Notes: generated by a model not told the origin, from the sequence alone. A DNA stretch of 57,414 nt from Chryseobacterium daeguense DSM 19388 (GCF_000430825.1 NZ_AUMT01000019.1:1-57414); one strand, 5' to 3'. Shown: positions 49,732 to 57,414, counted from the stretch's first letter. A program made the numbers and translations.

Positions 49732-50378
49732 TGTATACCGGGACACAGTTGGCATATTTGTTTGTGTTATTTCTTGTTGTTTCTTACTCGGTGTTTTTAT
49801 GGATAAAAAACGGGGAAAAACAACAGGAATTTTTATGCATTTACCTGGGGATTACTTTCTCTCTGGAATTTTTAATGTATATATTTCAGATTTACTTTAA
49901 AAGCAGTACAGATTTTGGTTTCTTATACAATATTTATATTCTTTTTTGCGCCTTTTTCTTTTTGAAATATTTTAATAAAAATCAGGACAGAAGCCTTATA
50001 ACAATTAATACAGGCGTTTTTTCAGTGTTTGTTTTTGTTTATATTTTTTATATTTTTAAAAACTATCGAGAGGTGAATCAGGTGATAGGAATTTCATTTG
50101 CATTGATTTATATTCTCTACAGCTTAATCTGGTTTTATGGTAAAATAAAAAATCCCAGCTTAGAAAAGATTACGAATGACCCAAAATTCTGGATTGCTTC
50201 CGGATTGCTCTTCTGGGGCGTTTTTTTCATATTGAGGATTATACCAAGATATTTTTTTAATAAAGTAGATGGAGAAGTACTTATCGTTTCCCAGTCATTC
50301 TTCTTTATTATTAATATTTTTTTCTATCTGCTTTTTTTAATTTCATTAATTAAATACAGTAAAAATAATGGATCATGA
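49731..50378 (+). CDS. Polytopic membrane protein of the two-component cassette
   Basis: 215 residues and six to seven hydrophobic helices (YLFVLFLVVSYSVFLWI, LCIYLGITFSLEFLMYIF, FLYNIYILFCAFFFL, TGVFSVFVFVYIFYIF, IGISFALIYILYSLIWF, FWIASGLLFWGVFFIL, SFFFIINIFFYLLFLISLI). Short loops and a short Lys-rich end follow. No transporter motif is seen. The adjacent histidine kinase has only one membrane helix and no obvious input domain, so this protein could be the missing sensor module, comparable in design to separate 7TM sensor parts; that is inference. It is translationally coupled at both ends (TAATG before, 11-nt overlap after). Confidence 0.82.
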   Translation: MYTGTQLAYLFVLFLVVSYSVFLWIKNGEKQQEFLCIYLGITFSLEFLMYIFQIYFKSSTDFGFLYNIYILFCAFFFLKYFNKNQDRSLITINTGVFSVFVFVYIFYIFKNYREVNQVIGISFALIYILYSLIWFYGKIKNPSLEKITNDPKFWIASGLLFWGVFFILRIIPRYFFNKVDGEVLIVSQSFFFIINIFFYLLFLISLIKYSKNNGS

Positions 50379-51159
50379 TAATCTGAATGAAATAAAGTTA
50401 ACCTACATTATAATTACCATTGTAATGCTTTTTTTCATTGGATTCATCATTTTTGTTGTCTTAATGTACAACAGAAAGCAGCTTCTCTACCTTAAAGAAA
50501 GACAGCTTAACGAAGCAGAGTATCAAAACCAGCTCCTTCAGAAAGAACTGGAAAAGCAAAGAATGATTGAGCAGGAAAGAGAAAGAATTTCACATGATAT
50601 GCATGATGACCTGGGTGCAGGAATTTCTGCATTAAAGCTTCAGGCGGAATTCTTAAAACAGAAAGCTAATGACGGAGAACTGAAAAATGATATTGATGAG
50701 CTCCTCAAAACTTCCGAGGAAATGAATCTTTCTATGAGAGAAATGCTCTGGAGCCTGAATTCAGGAAATGATACTCTGGAAAGCTTTATCAATTATTCAG
50801 GAATATATGCCCGTAATTTTCTCAGGAAAACTAATATCCAGCTTAGCATTAAGGACGAGAATATTATACCTGAAACTACAATTTCTACCGACCAGAGACG
50901 AAATCTTTTATTATGTCTTAAAGAAACGCTGAATAACGCGTACAAACATAGTAATGCGGATCAACTAAAAATTTCGTTTAAACAGATTGATGATCTGTTT
51001 ATTATGAATGTCCATGATAACGGTATTGGTATCGGGCAAGACAAATCAGACGGAAACGGACTCAGAAATATGAAAAAAAGAATGGAACAGCAAAACGGAA
51101 ATTTTGAAATTAAAGCAGAAAACGGAACTCAAATTTCTTTTTCTTTACCTTTAAAATGA
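50368..51159 (+). CDS. HPK7-type sensor histidine kinase
   Basis: 263 residues. One transmembrane helix (about 12-34, YIIITIVMLFFIGFIIFVVLM) is followed by a coiled coil rich in Gln and Glu. The HisKA_3 dimerisation domain has the phosphoacceptor His79 in RERISHDMHDDLGAGIS. The ATPase domain shows the N box (KETLNNAYKHSNADQLKI), the G1 box (HDNGIGIGQDKS) and the G2 region (GNGLRNMKKRM). No periplasmic sensor domain exists, so the signal must come through a partner. It overlaps the upstream membrane gene by 11 nt. HPK7 kinases typically pair with LuxR-type regulators such as the first gene of this cassette. Confidence 0.92.
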   Translation: MDHDNLNEIKLTYIIITIVMLFFIGFIIFVVLMYNRKQLLYLKERQLNEAEYQNQLLQKELEKQRMIEQERERISHDMHDDLGAGISALKLQAEFLKQKANDGELKNDIDELLKTSEEMNLSMREMLWSLNSGNDTLESFINYSGIYARNFLRKTNIQLSIKDENIIPETTISTDQRRNLLLCLKETLNNAYKHSNADQLKISFKQIDDLFIMNVHDNGIGIGQDKSDGNGLRNMKKRMEQQNGNFEIKAENGTQISFSLPLK

Positions 51160-51338
51160 ACAGCCAACCATTTCAGTAATATCGAAAAAACGATTTAAAC
51201 GGCGGAATATTTTAAGCTTTTAAAAGGATGCAATTTTAGTTTATCTTTAAATTTCCCAAAATATAATAAAATTTTAGAGAATTTTTGTTTTATTAATAAA
51301 TATTAAAGTGTACTTTTTCATCAGTTTAGTTTTTTCAT

Positions 51339-51346
51339 TAAATTTG
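51339..51346 (+). promoter_or_regulatory. Putative -7 element of eno
   Basis: TAAATTTG; transcription near 51350 gives a leader of about 64 nt. No TTG lies at the usual -33 distance. Confidence 0.55.
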
Positions 51347-51413
51347 TAACTCAAGTATAATTATTAATAAAAAACAACTGGATGCAATTGCGGAAAGTTT
51401 AAAACAAAAAATT

Positions 51414-52706
51414 ATGAGTTACATTTCTTACATTGAAGCGAGACAAATTTTAGATTCTAGAGGAAATCCTACAGTAGAGGTAGATGTATTCACGGAGAGT
51501 GGTGCGATGGGGCGTGCTGCGGTACCTTCTGGAGCTTCTACGGGAGAGCATGAAGCGGTAGAGCTGCGTGACGGCGGTTCAGAATATATGGGGAAAGGTG
51601 TTCTTAAGGCTGTTGAGAATGTAAGAGAGGTGATCGCACCGGAATTGGTGGGCCTTCCTGTTTACGACCAGAACCTTATCGATCAGATTATGATTGATCT
51701 GGATGGTAGCAATAATAAAGGAAATCTTGGAGCAAATGCAATTCTTGGAGTGTCTTTGGCTGCCGCTAAAGCTGCTGCTGCAGAATTGAAAATGCCTTTA
51801 TACAAATATGTAGGTGGTGTAAATGCAAATACACTTCCTGTTCCGATGATGAATGTAATCAATGGTGGTTCTCACTCAGATGCACCTATCGCATTCCAGG
51901 AATTCATGATCATGCCGGTAAAGGCAGATTCTTTCTCTCATGCTTTGAGAAAAGGAACTGAGATCTTCCATAACTTAAAATCTATCCTTCATTCAAGAGG
52001 ATTGTCTACTGCAGTAGGTGACGAAGGTGGTTTTGCGCCAACCTTCAAGGGTACTGAAGATGCATTGGATACATTGCTTCAGGCTATCGAAAAAGCAGGT
52101 TATAAGCCTGGGGACGATATCATGTTGGCATTAGATTGTGCGGCTTCAGAATTCTACAAAGACGGAACTTACGACTACAGAAAATTCCAAACGGCCGATG
52201 CGCCTCAGTTCTCAAGCAGCGAGCAGGTTTCTTATTTAGCGGAATTGGCTGCAAAATATCCTATCATCTCTATCGAAGACGGTATGCAGGAAAATGATTG
52301 GGAAGGCTGGAAAATGTTAACAGATAAAATCGGGGACAGAGTACAGTTAGTAGGTGACGATTTATTCGTAACCAATGTGGAAAGATTATCAAGAGGTGTA
52401 AAAGAAGGAATTGCAAACTCAATCCTTGTAAAAGTAAACCAAATTGGCTCTCTTTCTGAAACAATGGCTGCAGTACAGATGGCTCAGCACAACAAATTCA
52501 CTTCTGTAATGTCTCACAGATCAGGAGAAACAGAAGATTCTACAATTGCAGATTTAGCAGTAGCAATGAACTGCGGGCAAATCAAAACAGGATCCGCTTC
52601 AAGATCAGACAGAATGGCGAAGTACAACCAGCTGTTGAGAATAGAAGAAGCTCTTGGAGAAACTGCAATTTTCCCAGGATTAGAAGCATTTAAAGTAAAA
52701 AGATAA
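51414..52706 (+). CDS. eno: Enolase
   Basis: 430 residues, converts 2-phosphoglycerate to phosphoenolpyruvate. Signatures are ARQILDSRGNPTVEVDVFTE at the start, the Mg-binding SIEDGMQENDWEGW and GDDLFVTN, the catalytic Lys in SILVKVNQIG, and VMSHRSGETEDSTIADLAV. The length is standard. It lies upstream of gltA, separated by a terminator. Confidence 0.98.
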   Translation: MSYISYIEARQILDSRGNPTVEVDVFTESGAMGRAAVPSGASTGEHEAVELRDGGSEYMGKGVLKAVENVREVIAPELVGLPVYDQNLIDQIMIDLDGSNNKGNLGANAILGVSLAAAKAAAAELKMPLYKYVGGVNANTLPVPMMNVINGGSHSDAPIAFQEFMIMPVKADSFSHALRKGTEIFHNLKSILHSRGLSTAVGDEGGFAPTFKGTEDALDTLLQAIEKAGYKPGDDIMLALDCAASEFYKDGTYDYRKFQTADAPQFSSSEQVSYLAELAAKYPIISIEDGMQENDWEGWKMLTDKIGDRVQLVGDDLFVTNVERLSRGVKEGIANSILVKVNQIGSLSETMAAVQMAQHNKFTSVMSHRSGETEDSTIADLAVAMNCGQIKTGSASRSDRMAKYNQLLRIEEALGETAIFPGLEAFKVKR

Positions 52707-52720
52707 TTGAATTTATAAAT

Positions 52721-52755
52721 TACGGCAAGCGAAATTTTTTGTTTGCCGTATTTTG
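52721..52755 (+). terminator. Intrinsic terminator of eno
   Basis: Stem TACGGCAAGC (52721-52730) / GTTTGCCGTA (52741-52750), one G-T pair, 10-nt loop, TTTT behind. Confidence 0.85.
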
Positions 52756-52788
52756 TAATAAGTAGTATATTTAAAAAAAAATAAATAA

Positions 52789-54075
52789 ATGTCAGACAAC
52801 AAAGTAATATTGAATTACGACGGTAATTCGTATGAATATCCAATCGTGGATAGTACTATCGGAGACAGAGGAATCGATATTTCAAAATTAAGAGACCAGA
52901 CAGGTTTAATTACTCTTGATTTAGGTTACAAAAACACCGGAGCTACACTTAGCGACATCACTTACTTAGACGGAGATAAAGGAGAATTATTCTACAGAGG
53001 TTATCCAATTGAGCAGATTGCTGAAAAATCTAACTTCACAGAAGTAATGTATCTTTTATTACAAGGTGAATTACCTTCTCAGGATCAGTACACTTCTTTC
53101 GAAAACAATATCAAAAAATATAATTTCGTAGCAGAAGAAATGAAAAAGCTTATCGATGCTTTTCCTCGTTCTGCTCACCCTATGGGAGTTTTATCTTCTT
53201 TAACTTCCGCTTTAACTGCCTTTAATCCTAAAGCTGTTAACGTAAACTCTAAAGAAGAAATGGACCTTGCTGCAGAATTAATGATTGCTAAATTCTCTCA
53301 CCTTTGCGCATGGACTTACAGAAAAACTCAGGGATTGCCGCTTAACCACGGAGATAATAACCTGAATTATGTAGAAAACTTCTACAAAATGGCGTTCAGA
53401 ATGCCAAACCAGGATTTCGAAATCAATCCGGTTGTAGTGGAAGCTTTAGACAAATTATTAATCCTTCATGCAGACCACGAGCAAAACTGTTCTACATCTA
53501 CTGTAAGAATGGTAGGTTCTGCTCACACAGGTCTTTTCGCTTCTATTTCTGCAGGGGTTTCTGCACTTTGGGGACCACTTCACGGAGGTGCAAACCAGGC
53601 AGTTATCGAAATGCTTGAATTGATCGAAAAAGACGGAGGAGATGTAAACAAATGGGTAGCAAAAGCTAAAGATAAAAACGACAGCTTCCGTTTGATGGGC
53701 TTCGGGCATAGAGTTTACAAAAACTTCGATCCTAGAGCGAAAATCATTAAAAAAGCTGCTGATGATATTCTTAATGCACTTGGAATTCAGGATAAAGCGC
53801 TGGATATTGCAATGCAGTTAGAAAAAGTAGCTCTTGAAGACGAATACTTCGTAGAAAGAAAATTATACCCGAATGTAGATTTCTATTCAGGAATCATCTA
53901 CAGAGCGTTAGGTATCCCTACAGAAATGTTCACTGTTATGTTTGCATTAGGAAGACTTCCGGGATGGATCGCTCAGTGGAAAGAAATGAGACTGAAAGGA
54001 GACCCTATCGGAAGACCAAGACAGGTATATCAAGGTGCTAAGCAAAGAGATTACATTGATATGGTAAACAGATAA
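52789..54075 (+). CDS. gltA: Citrate synthase
   Basis: 428 residues, the type I hexameric family used in the TCA cycle. The catalytic residues are in view: the oxaloacetate-binding His in WGPLHGGANQAV, the catalytic His in MGFGHRVYKNFDPRAK and the Asp in YPNVDFYSGIIYRALG. The C-terminal IGRPRQVYQGAKQRDYIDMV is normal. It is transcribed from its own region after the eno terminator. Confidence 0.97.
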   Translation: MSDNKVILNYDGNSYEYPIVDSTIGDRGIDISKLRDQTGLITLDLGYKNTGATLSDITYLDGDKGELFYRGYPIEQIAEKSNFTEVMYLLLQGELPSQDQYTSFENNIKKYNFVAEEMKKLIDAFPRSAHPMGVLSSLTSALTAFNPKAVNVNSKEEMDLAAELMIAKFSHLCAWTYRKTQGLPLNHGDNNLNYVENFYKMAFRMPNQDFEINPVVVEALDKLLILHADHEQNCSTSTVRMVGSAHTGLFASISAGVSALWGPLHGGANQAVIEMLELIEKDGGDVNKWVAKAKDKNDSFRLMGFGHRVYKNFDPRAKIIKKAADDILNALGIQDKALDIAMQLEKVALEDEYFVERKLYPNVDFYSGIIYRALGIPTEMFTVMFALGRLPGWIAQWKEMRLKGDPIGRPRQVYQGAKQRDYIDMVNR

Positions 54076-54095
54076 ACTAACCAATTTATTATAAT

Positions 54096-54126
54096 AAAAT
54101 CCCAAAGTTGACTTTGGGATTTTTTA
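54096..54126 (+). terminator. Intrinsic terminator of gltA
   Basis: 12-bp stem AAAATCCCAAAG / CTTTGGGATTTT, loop TTGA, T-run behind. Confidence 0.93.
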
Positions 54127-54549
54127 TTTTAAAAAAAATTGAGCAAGAATAACCTTCTTTAATATAATAACTAATTTAAGAAAAGAAGGCCTTACAATAT
54201 GTGATAAGCTGTCAAAAGTTGAATTATCTGATTTTGGATTAAATTAATATCTGAAACAGCATAATGCTATACACAATCAATTTGTGATTTGATTATATTA
54301 AAAGGAATATGCATAAATTATAAAAGATTTTCTATTAATTGTTCTTTTTATCTTTCCTACTCATCTCTATTCCCAAAATGAACATCAGTCGAAGATCGGC
54401 AGTAACACCCAATCTATTGAAAGAATATACAGAGACGGCAGATTAAGACAGGTTGCCATTGCACAATGTTCCTGCCCTTTTAAAACAGCTTACAGATGAA
54501 ATAAATATATATAAAGCACAATAACAAGAGTTATCATTTTCAGTGTTTG
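54127..54549 (+). other. Gene-poor stretch with remnant of a small secreted protein
   Basis: After the gltA terminator no complete gene is seen. Near 54320-54500 one frame reads a hydrophobic core FLLIVLFIFPTHLYSQNEHQ, followed by SIERIYRDGRLRQVAIAQCS and ending at a TGA after FKTAYR. Together this looks like a signal peptide with a short mature part. The only ATG (54309) is one base out of frame with it, so it is a frameshifted or decayed gene. It is followed by its own terminator at 54550. Confidence 0.5.
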
Positions 54550-54580
54550 ACCGGGGAGAGATCTCCGGTTTTTTATTTTT
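54550..54580 (+). terminator. Intrinsic terminator behind the remnant gene
   Basis: 8-bp stem ACCGGGGA (54550-54557) / TCTCCGGT (54562-54569), one G-T pair, loop GAGA, T-run behind. Confidence 0.9.
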
Positions 54581-54769
54581 TAATGATAATAAATGAGTAA
54601 ATAAAAGATTGTCAATAAATTATCTGGTAAAACAATGAATGCGAGCAAATAAATGCATTATTTGCATCACGTACTTGAGTAAAAAACTACTATCCGATGA
54701 TTACGCAGAATAAAATTTAATTTTAAAACTAAAAACGGTTCAAAAGTTTCCTAAATACAGACCTTTACT

Positions 54770-54777
54770 TATATTTG
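54770..54777 (+). promoter_or_regulatory. Putative -7 element of the amidinotransferase-family gene pair
   Basis: TATATTTG matches TAnnTTTG; transcription near 54781 gives a leader of about 16 nt. Confidence 0.55.
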
Positions 54778-54796
54778 TAGCATTGCATAAACCTTT

Positions 54797-55711
54797 ATGA
54801 AACTAAACATTAAAAACGAAACGGGAAGGCTGAAATCAGTAGTTTTAGGTCAGCCCAATTCAATGGGGCCGGTACCTACGATGGAAGAAAGCTATGATGC
54901 CAAATCATACTATTCCATAGAACACAATATTTACCCGAAAGAAGCAGACATCATCAACGAAATGAATGCTTTTGAAGCGGTTCTGAAAAAATATGATGTT
55001 GAGGTGCTTCGCCCGGAAATTATCAAAGACTACAACCAGGTTTTTGCCAGGGATGTAGCTTTTGTGATTGATGATAAGATGATCATTTCTAATGTAATAG
55101 CAGACAGGGCAGATGAGCAGGAAGCCTATAAAAAAGTGTTTGAAAAAGTGGCGTGGAGAAAAATTATCAATCTTCCTGAAACTGCACATATTGAAGGGGG
55201 AGATGTAATTGTCTGGGATGATTTTTTGTTTATCGGAACCTGTTTCAGTGAAGATTACAGAAATTATAAAACAGCAAGAACCAACGAATATGCCATCGAA
55301 ATCCTCAAAGAATATTTTCCGAAGAAGAGAATTATCGATCTGGAACTAAAGAAAAATGATAAAGTTCCGTATGAAGGAATTTTACATCTGGATTGTACTT
55401 TTAACCCTATTGGAAAAGATAAATGCATCATTTATAAAGATGGTTTTGTGGATGAAAGCGATTACCGCTTGATTATTGATATTTTCGGAGAGGAAAACTG
55501 CTTCCACGTAACAGCAGAAGAAATGTTTGAAATGGTACCGAACATCTTCTCCATTTCTCCCGAAATAGTAGTATCAGACAAAGCTTTCGTAAGAATGAAC
55601 AATCACCTGAGAAATGAGTGGGGAATGACCGTTGAAGAAATTCCTTACCGGGAAATTTCAAAAATGGGAGGATTGCTGAGATGCTCTACGATGCCGCTCG
55701 TGAGAGAATAA
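54797..55711 (+). CDS. Amidinotransferase/dimethylargininase-like hydrolase
   Basis: 304 residues of the guanidino-group modifying superfamily (arginine deiminase, amidinotransferase, DDAH). The fold elements are visible: the arginine-binding FARDVAFVIDD (about 83-93), THIEGGDV-type AHIEGGDVIVWDD with the acidic pair at 133-136, the catalytic His197 in ILHLDCTFNPIG and the nucleophilic Cys296 in LLRCSTMPLVRE near the C-terminus. Such enzymes hydrolyse arginine or methylarginines, or transfer amidino groups; the substrate is not clear here. It has its own promoter and is followed by a second member of the superfamily. Confidence 0.88.
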   Translation: MKLNIKNETGRLKSVVLGQPNSMGPVPTMEESYDAKSYYSIEHNIYPKEADIINEMNAFEAVLKKYDVEVLRPEIIKDYNQVFARDVAFVIDDKMIISNVIADRADEQEAYKKVFEKVAWRKIINLPETAHIEGGDVIVWDDFLFIGTCFSEDYRNYKTARTNEYAIEILKEYFPKKRIIDLELKKNDKVPYEGILHLDCTFNPIGKDKCIIYKDGFVDESDYRLIIDIFGEENCFHVTAEEMFEMVPNIFSISPEIVVSDKAFVRMNNHLRNEWGMTVEEIPYREISKMGGLLRCSTMPLVRE

Positions 55712-55795
55712 TTGAGTGGGAGAGTTTTAGTGTTTGAAAATGAGAGAGTTTTAATCTTTCAATCTTTTAATTTTTCAATCTTTTAATCAAAAAAA
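55712..55795 (+). repeat. Short-period intergenic repeat between the two amidinotransferase-family genes
   Basis: TTTCAATCTTTTAAT occurs at 55757-55771 and again at 55773-55787. With 8-bp sub-periods it reads TTTCAATC, TTTTAATT, TTTCAATC, TTTTAATC. Upstream, GAGAGTTTTA occurs twice, near 55721 and 55745. No promoter is seen in the gap. Confidence 0.7.
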
Positions 55796-56719
55796 ATGCA
55801 AACAACAGATACAGTATTAATGATAGAGCCGATAGCATTCGGTTATAACGCAGAAACAGCGGAAAACAATTATTTTCAGGTTGAACAGAAAGGTGCGGAT
55901 ATTCAGTCAAAAGCTTTGGCGGAGTTCAATACTTTTGTAGGAAAGCTGAGAAGTAAGGGCATTAATGTCATTACCATTAAAGATACTATAGATCCCCACA
56001 CTCCGGATTCCATCTTCCCTAATAACTGGGTAAGCTTTCATAAAGACGGAAAAGTGGTTTTATACCCTATGTTTGCTACAAACAGAAGAGTGGAAAGAAG
56101 AGAAGATATTATAGAATCCATAAAAAATCAGGGATTTGAAGTTTCTGAAATTGACGACTGGTCATTTCCGGAAATTCAGGGACACTATTTGGAAGGAACG
56201 GGAAGCATGATTTTCGATCATGATAACAAAATTGCTTACGGGTCTGTTTCCCTGAGGCTGGACGAAAAGCTTTTCCGCGAATTTTGTGCAAAATATGGTT
56301 TTACACCTGTTGTTTTTCATTCTTTTCAAACGGTAGGCACAGAAAGACTCCCGATTTACCATACAAATGTAATGATGTGTGTGGCAGATCAGTTTGTGGT
56401 CATTTGTCTGGATTGTATTGATAATGAACTGGAAAGAGAAAAAGTAATCGAAACCATTAAAAATTCCAGAAAAGAAATCATTGAAATTTCGGAAGAGCAG
56501 ATGCAGCAGTTTGCTGGAAATATGCTTCAGGTTCAGAATAAGGAGGGAGAAAAATTCCTTGTGATGAGTGAAACAGCGTATAAATCATTACATCAGGATC
56601 AGATTTCAGCCATTGAAAAATACTGCGAGATCATTTATTCAGATTTAAATACGATTGAAGTAAATGGCGGCGGAAGCGCACGCTGTATGCTTGCTGAGGT
56701 TTTCTTACCGAAAAAATAA
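55796..56719 (+). CDS. ctlX: Citrulline-utilisation-type hydrolase (CtlX-like), amidinotransferase superfamily
   Basis: 307 residues. Conserved blocks of the CtlX group are IEPIAFGYNAETAENNYFQ, PDSIFPNNWVSFHKDGKVV, YPMFATNRRVERRED, GHYLEGTGSMIFDHDNKIAY, the His in PIYHTNVMMCVAD and the C-terminal nucleophile Cys297 in GGGSARCMLAEVFLP. By family knowledge members cleave the ureido or guanidino group of citrulline or arginine, giving ornithine. It lies 84 bp after a more DDAH-like paralogue and is probably cotranscribed with it, which points to guanidino-compound catabolism. The exact substrate is inference. Confidence 0.85.
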   Translation: MQTTDTVLMIEPIAFGYNAETAENNYFQVEQKGADIQSKALAEFNTFVGKLRSKGINVITIKDTIDPHTPDSIFPNNWVSFHKDGKVVLYPMFATNRRVERREDIIESIKNQGFEVSEIDDWSFPEIQGHYLEGTGSMIFDHDNKIAYGSVSLRLDEKLFREFCAKYGFTPVVFHSFQTVGTERLPIYHTNVMMCVADQFVVICLDCIDNELEREKVIETIKNSRKEIIEISEEQMQQFAGNMLQVQNKEGEKFLVMSETAYKSLHQDQISAIEKYCEIIYSDLNTIEVNGGGSARCMLAEVFLPKK

Positions 56720-57018
56720 TCTTCTTGTTTGTCATTCCGAAGGAATCCAGACTAAGTTTAGAACGGACTGTTTAAATCTAGTGCACTAGAGTAAATACCT
56801 TCCGCAGTAGAATAAATGTCATGCGTATTAGACCAAAGATTCTGTGCAATACAGAAAATATCGAAAGCTATCACCATTATCATTTCGGTACAGAAGCAAA
56901 AACAGATTGTAAAATCAATAATTTATCCCGCAGTAGATTAAAGATGGAGTGTATAACAAAAAAAATGCAGAAAAGTGTATATTTATCTTCAAATTTTTAA
57001 TTCTTAATTCTTAATATT
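56720..57018. other. Intergenic stretch with degenerate repeats
   Basis: 299 bp without a gene. It contains GTCATTCCGAAGGAATCC near 56738, a short imperfect palindrome of the ATTCC-GGAAT type. Near 56803 and 56930 are two related copies of CCGCAGTAGA followed by ATAAA or TTAAA. At 56997-57017 are three heptamers (TTAATTC, TTAATTC, TTAATAT). No promoter is clear. Confidence 0.6.
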
Positions 57019-57063
57019 ATGGGAATACTAAAGGAAGAATATGTTCCGATAGCAGATGCACTG
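57019..57063 (+). pseudogene. First 15 codons of a gene cut by the IS
   Basis: ATG at 57019 begins MGILKEEYVPIADAL, and the coding frame meets the left end of the IS exactly at 57064. Fifteen residues are too few to name the protein. The rest, if it still exists, would lie beyond the right end of the IS outside this window. Confidence 0.55.
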
Positions 57064-57414
57064 TGGAGTTGCTAACTTTGTTAGGACACAATTCTTATAC
57101 TCTTTATCTTTAAGAGTATGAAAAAGATCAGAAAAAATTACAGTCTAGAGTTTAAGATCCAAGCAGTATCTTTAAGTGAGCAGCGAGGCAATGTATCCTC
57201 GGTAGCTGAAGAATTTGGGATCTGTAAAGAAAGTCTCGTTAATTGGCGAAAACTTCACAAAGAAGGTAAACTTAGCAAGGAAAAACAAATATCCTCTGAT
57301 CCAATAAGGGAAGAGTTATTGAGACTTCGCAAAGAACTGGAAGAAACAAAGCTTGAACGTGATATCTTAAAAAAGGCGGTAGGCATCTTCTCCAAGAGAG
57401 AGGGGTAAGATATA
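57064..57414 (+). mobile_element. IS3-family insertion sequence, left end only (partial)
   Basis: Begins with TGGAGTTGC at 57064, which is an imperfect inverted match to the right end of the copy at 1-326. It contains orfA complete and runs out of the window before orfB. The same orientation and matching ends indicate that the two partial elements are copies of one IS. Confidence 0.85.
57118..57408 (+). CDS. IS3-family transposase OrfA
   Basis: 96 residues. The helix-turn-helix (about 8-45, YSLEFKIQAVSLSEQRGNVS, SVAEEFGICKESLVNWRKL) binds the IS ends, and a leucine-zipper-like helix follows (REELLRLRKELEETKLERDI, LKKAVGIFSK). Near the end the heptamer A_AAA_AAG (57369-57375, in frame as TTA AAA AAG) is the usual -1 slippery site by which IS3 elements make OrfAB. 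The orfA stop at 57406-57408 lies shortly after it. orfB itself is beyond the window. Confidence 0.93.
   Translation: MKKIRKNYSLEFKIQAVSLSEQRGNVSSVAEEFGICKESLVNWRKLHKEGKLSKEKQISSDPIREELLRLRKELEETKLERDILKKAVGIFSKREG

Noticed and set aside
1..57414. Composite transposon formed by the two IS copies
   Set aside because: The enclosed DNA is core genome including the whole ribosomal cluster and rpoA, and each border is only partly visible. A contig break at a repeat explains the arrangement better.

Overview
The window looks like a chromosomal segment of a Bacteroidota species, most likely a Chryseobacterium-type member of the Flavobacteriia. The evidence is AT-rich DNA, promoters of the TTG-N19-TAnnTTTG type, start codons without Shine-Dalgarno sequences, several GLPGLI-family genes (a family typical of this phylum), lipoproteins with short n-regions, and the ribosomal protein gene order ending rpoA-rplQ without map or adk. 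It is mostly core genome with small accessory patches.

Layout. Positions 1-326 are the right end of an IS3-family insertion sequence, and 57064-57414 are the left end of a copy in the same orientation. The window is therefore bounded by IS copies, as when a contig breaks at a repeat. Next to the left copy, 326-1088 is a decay zone holding a GLPGLI pseudogene and the tail of a prolyl oligopeptidase. From 1151 to 14049 are housekeeping and envelope genes: degP/degQ-type protease, TrhO tRNA hydroxylase with an extra C-terminal domain, 5-formyl-THF cyclo-ligase, a lipoprotein pair, an Ala-rich repeat lipoprotein, a TrmH-type methyltransferase, rmuC, two unknown proteins, pncB with a YCII protein and a membrane protein, and dps.

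The str operon (rpsL-rpsG-fusA-rpsJ, 14435-17796) has its own promoter and a strong terminator. About 14 kb later the S10-spc-alpha cluster starts at rplC (32026) from a second promoter and runs without losing a gene to rplQ (45849). The 14 kb between rpsJ and rplC hold a carbonic anhydrase, GLPGLI genes (one intact, one broken), a low-affinity iron permease family protein, large unknown secreted proteins, and a complete glycerol locus: glpD-glpK-glpF plus an outer-membrane-like protein, opposite a divergent DeoR-type glpR. Repeated AACGAAA motifs cover both glp transcription starts.

After rplQ come a lipoprotein, a GH35 beta-galactosidase, a tightly coupled four-gene signalling cassette (response regulator, unknown soluble protein, polytopic membrane protein, histidine kinase), eno, gltA, and two genes of the amidinotransferase/arginine deiminase superfamily. 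The last gene before the right IS copy is cut after codon 15.

The most distinctive non-coding signal is a set of intergenic elements built from 7-9 bp tandem units. In several, a left arm of one heptamer faces a right arm of the approximate complement: 2895-2967 upstream of trhO and 35856-35950 inside the ribosomal operon between rpsC and rplP are the clearest. Several terminators, one attenuator-like hairpin between rpsN and rpsH, and two genes with leaderless promoter geometry are also visible. No tRNA, rRNA or CRISPR array was seen.
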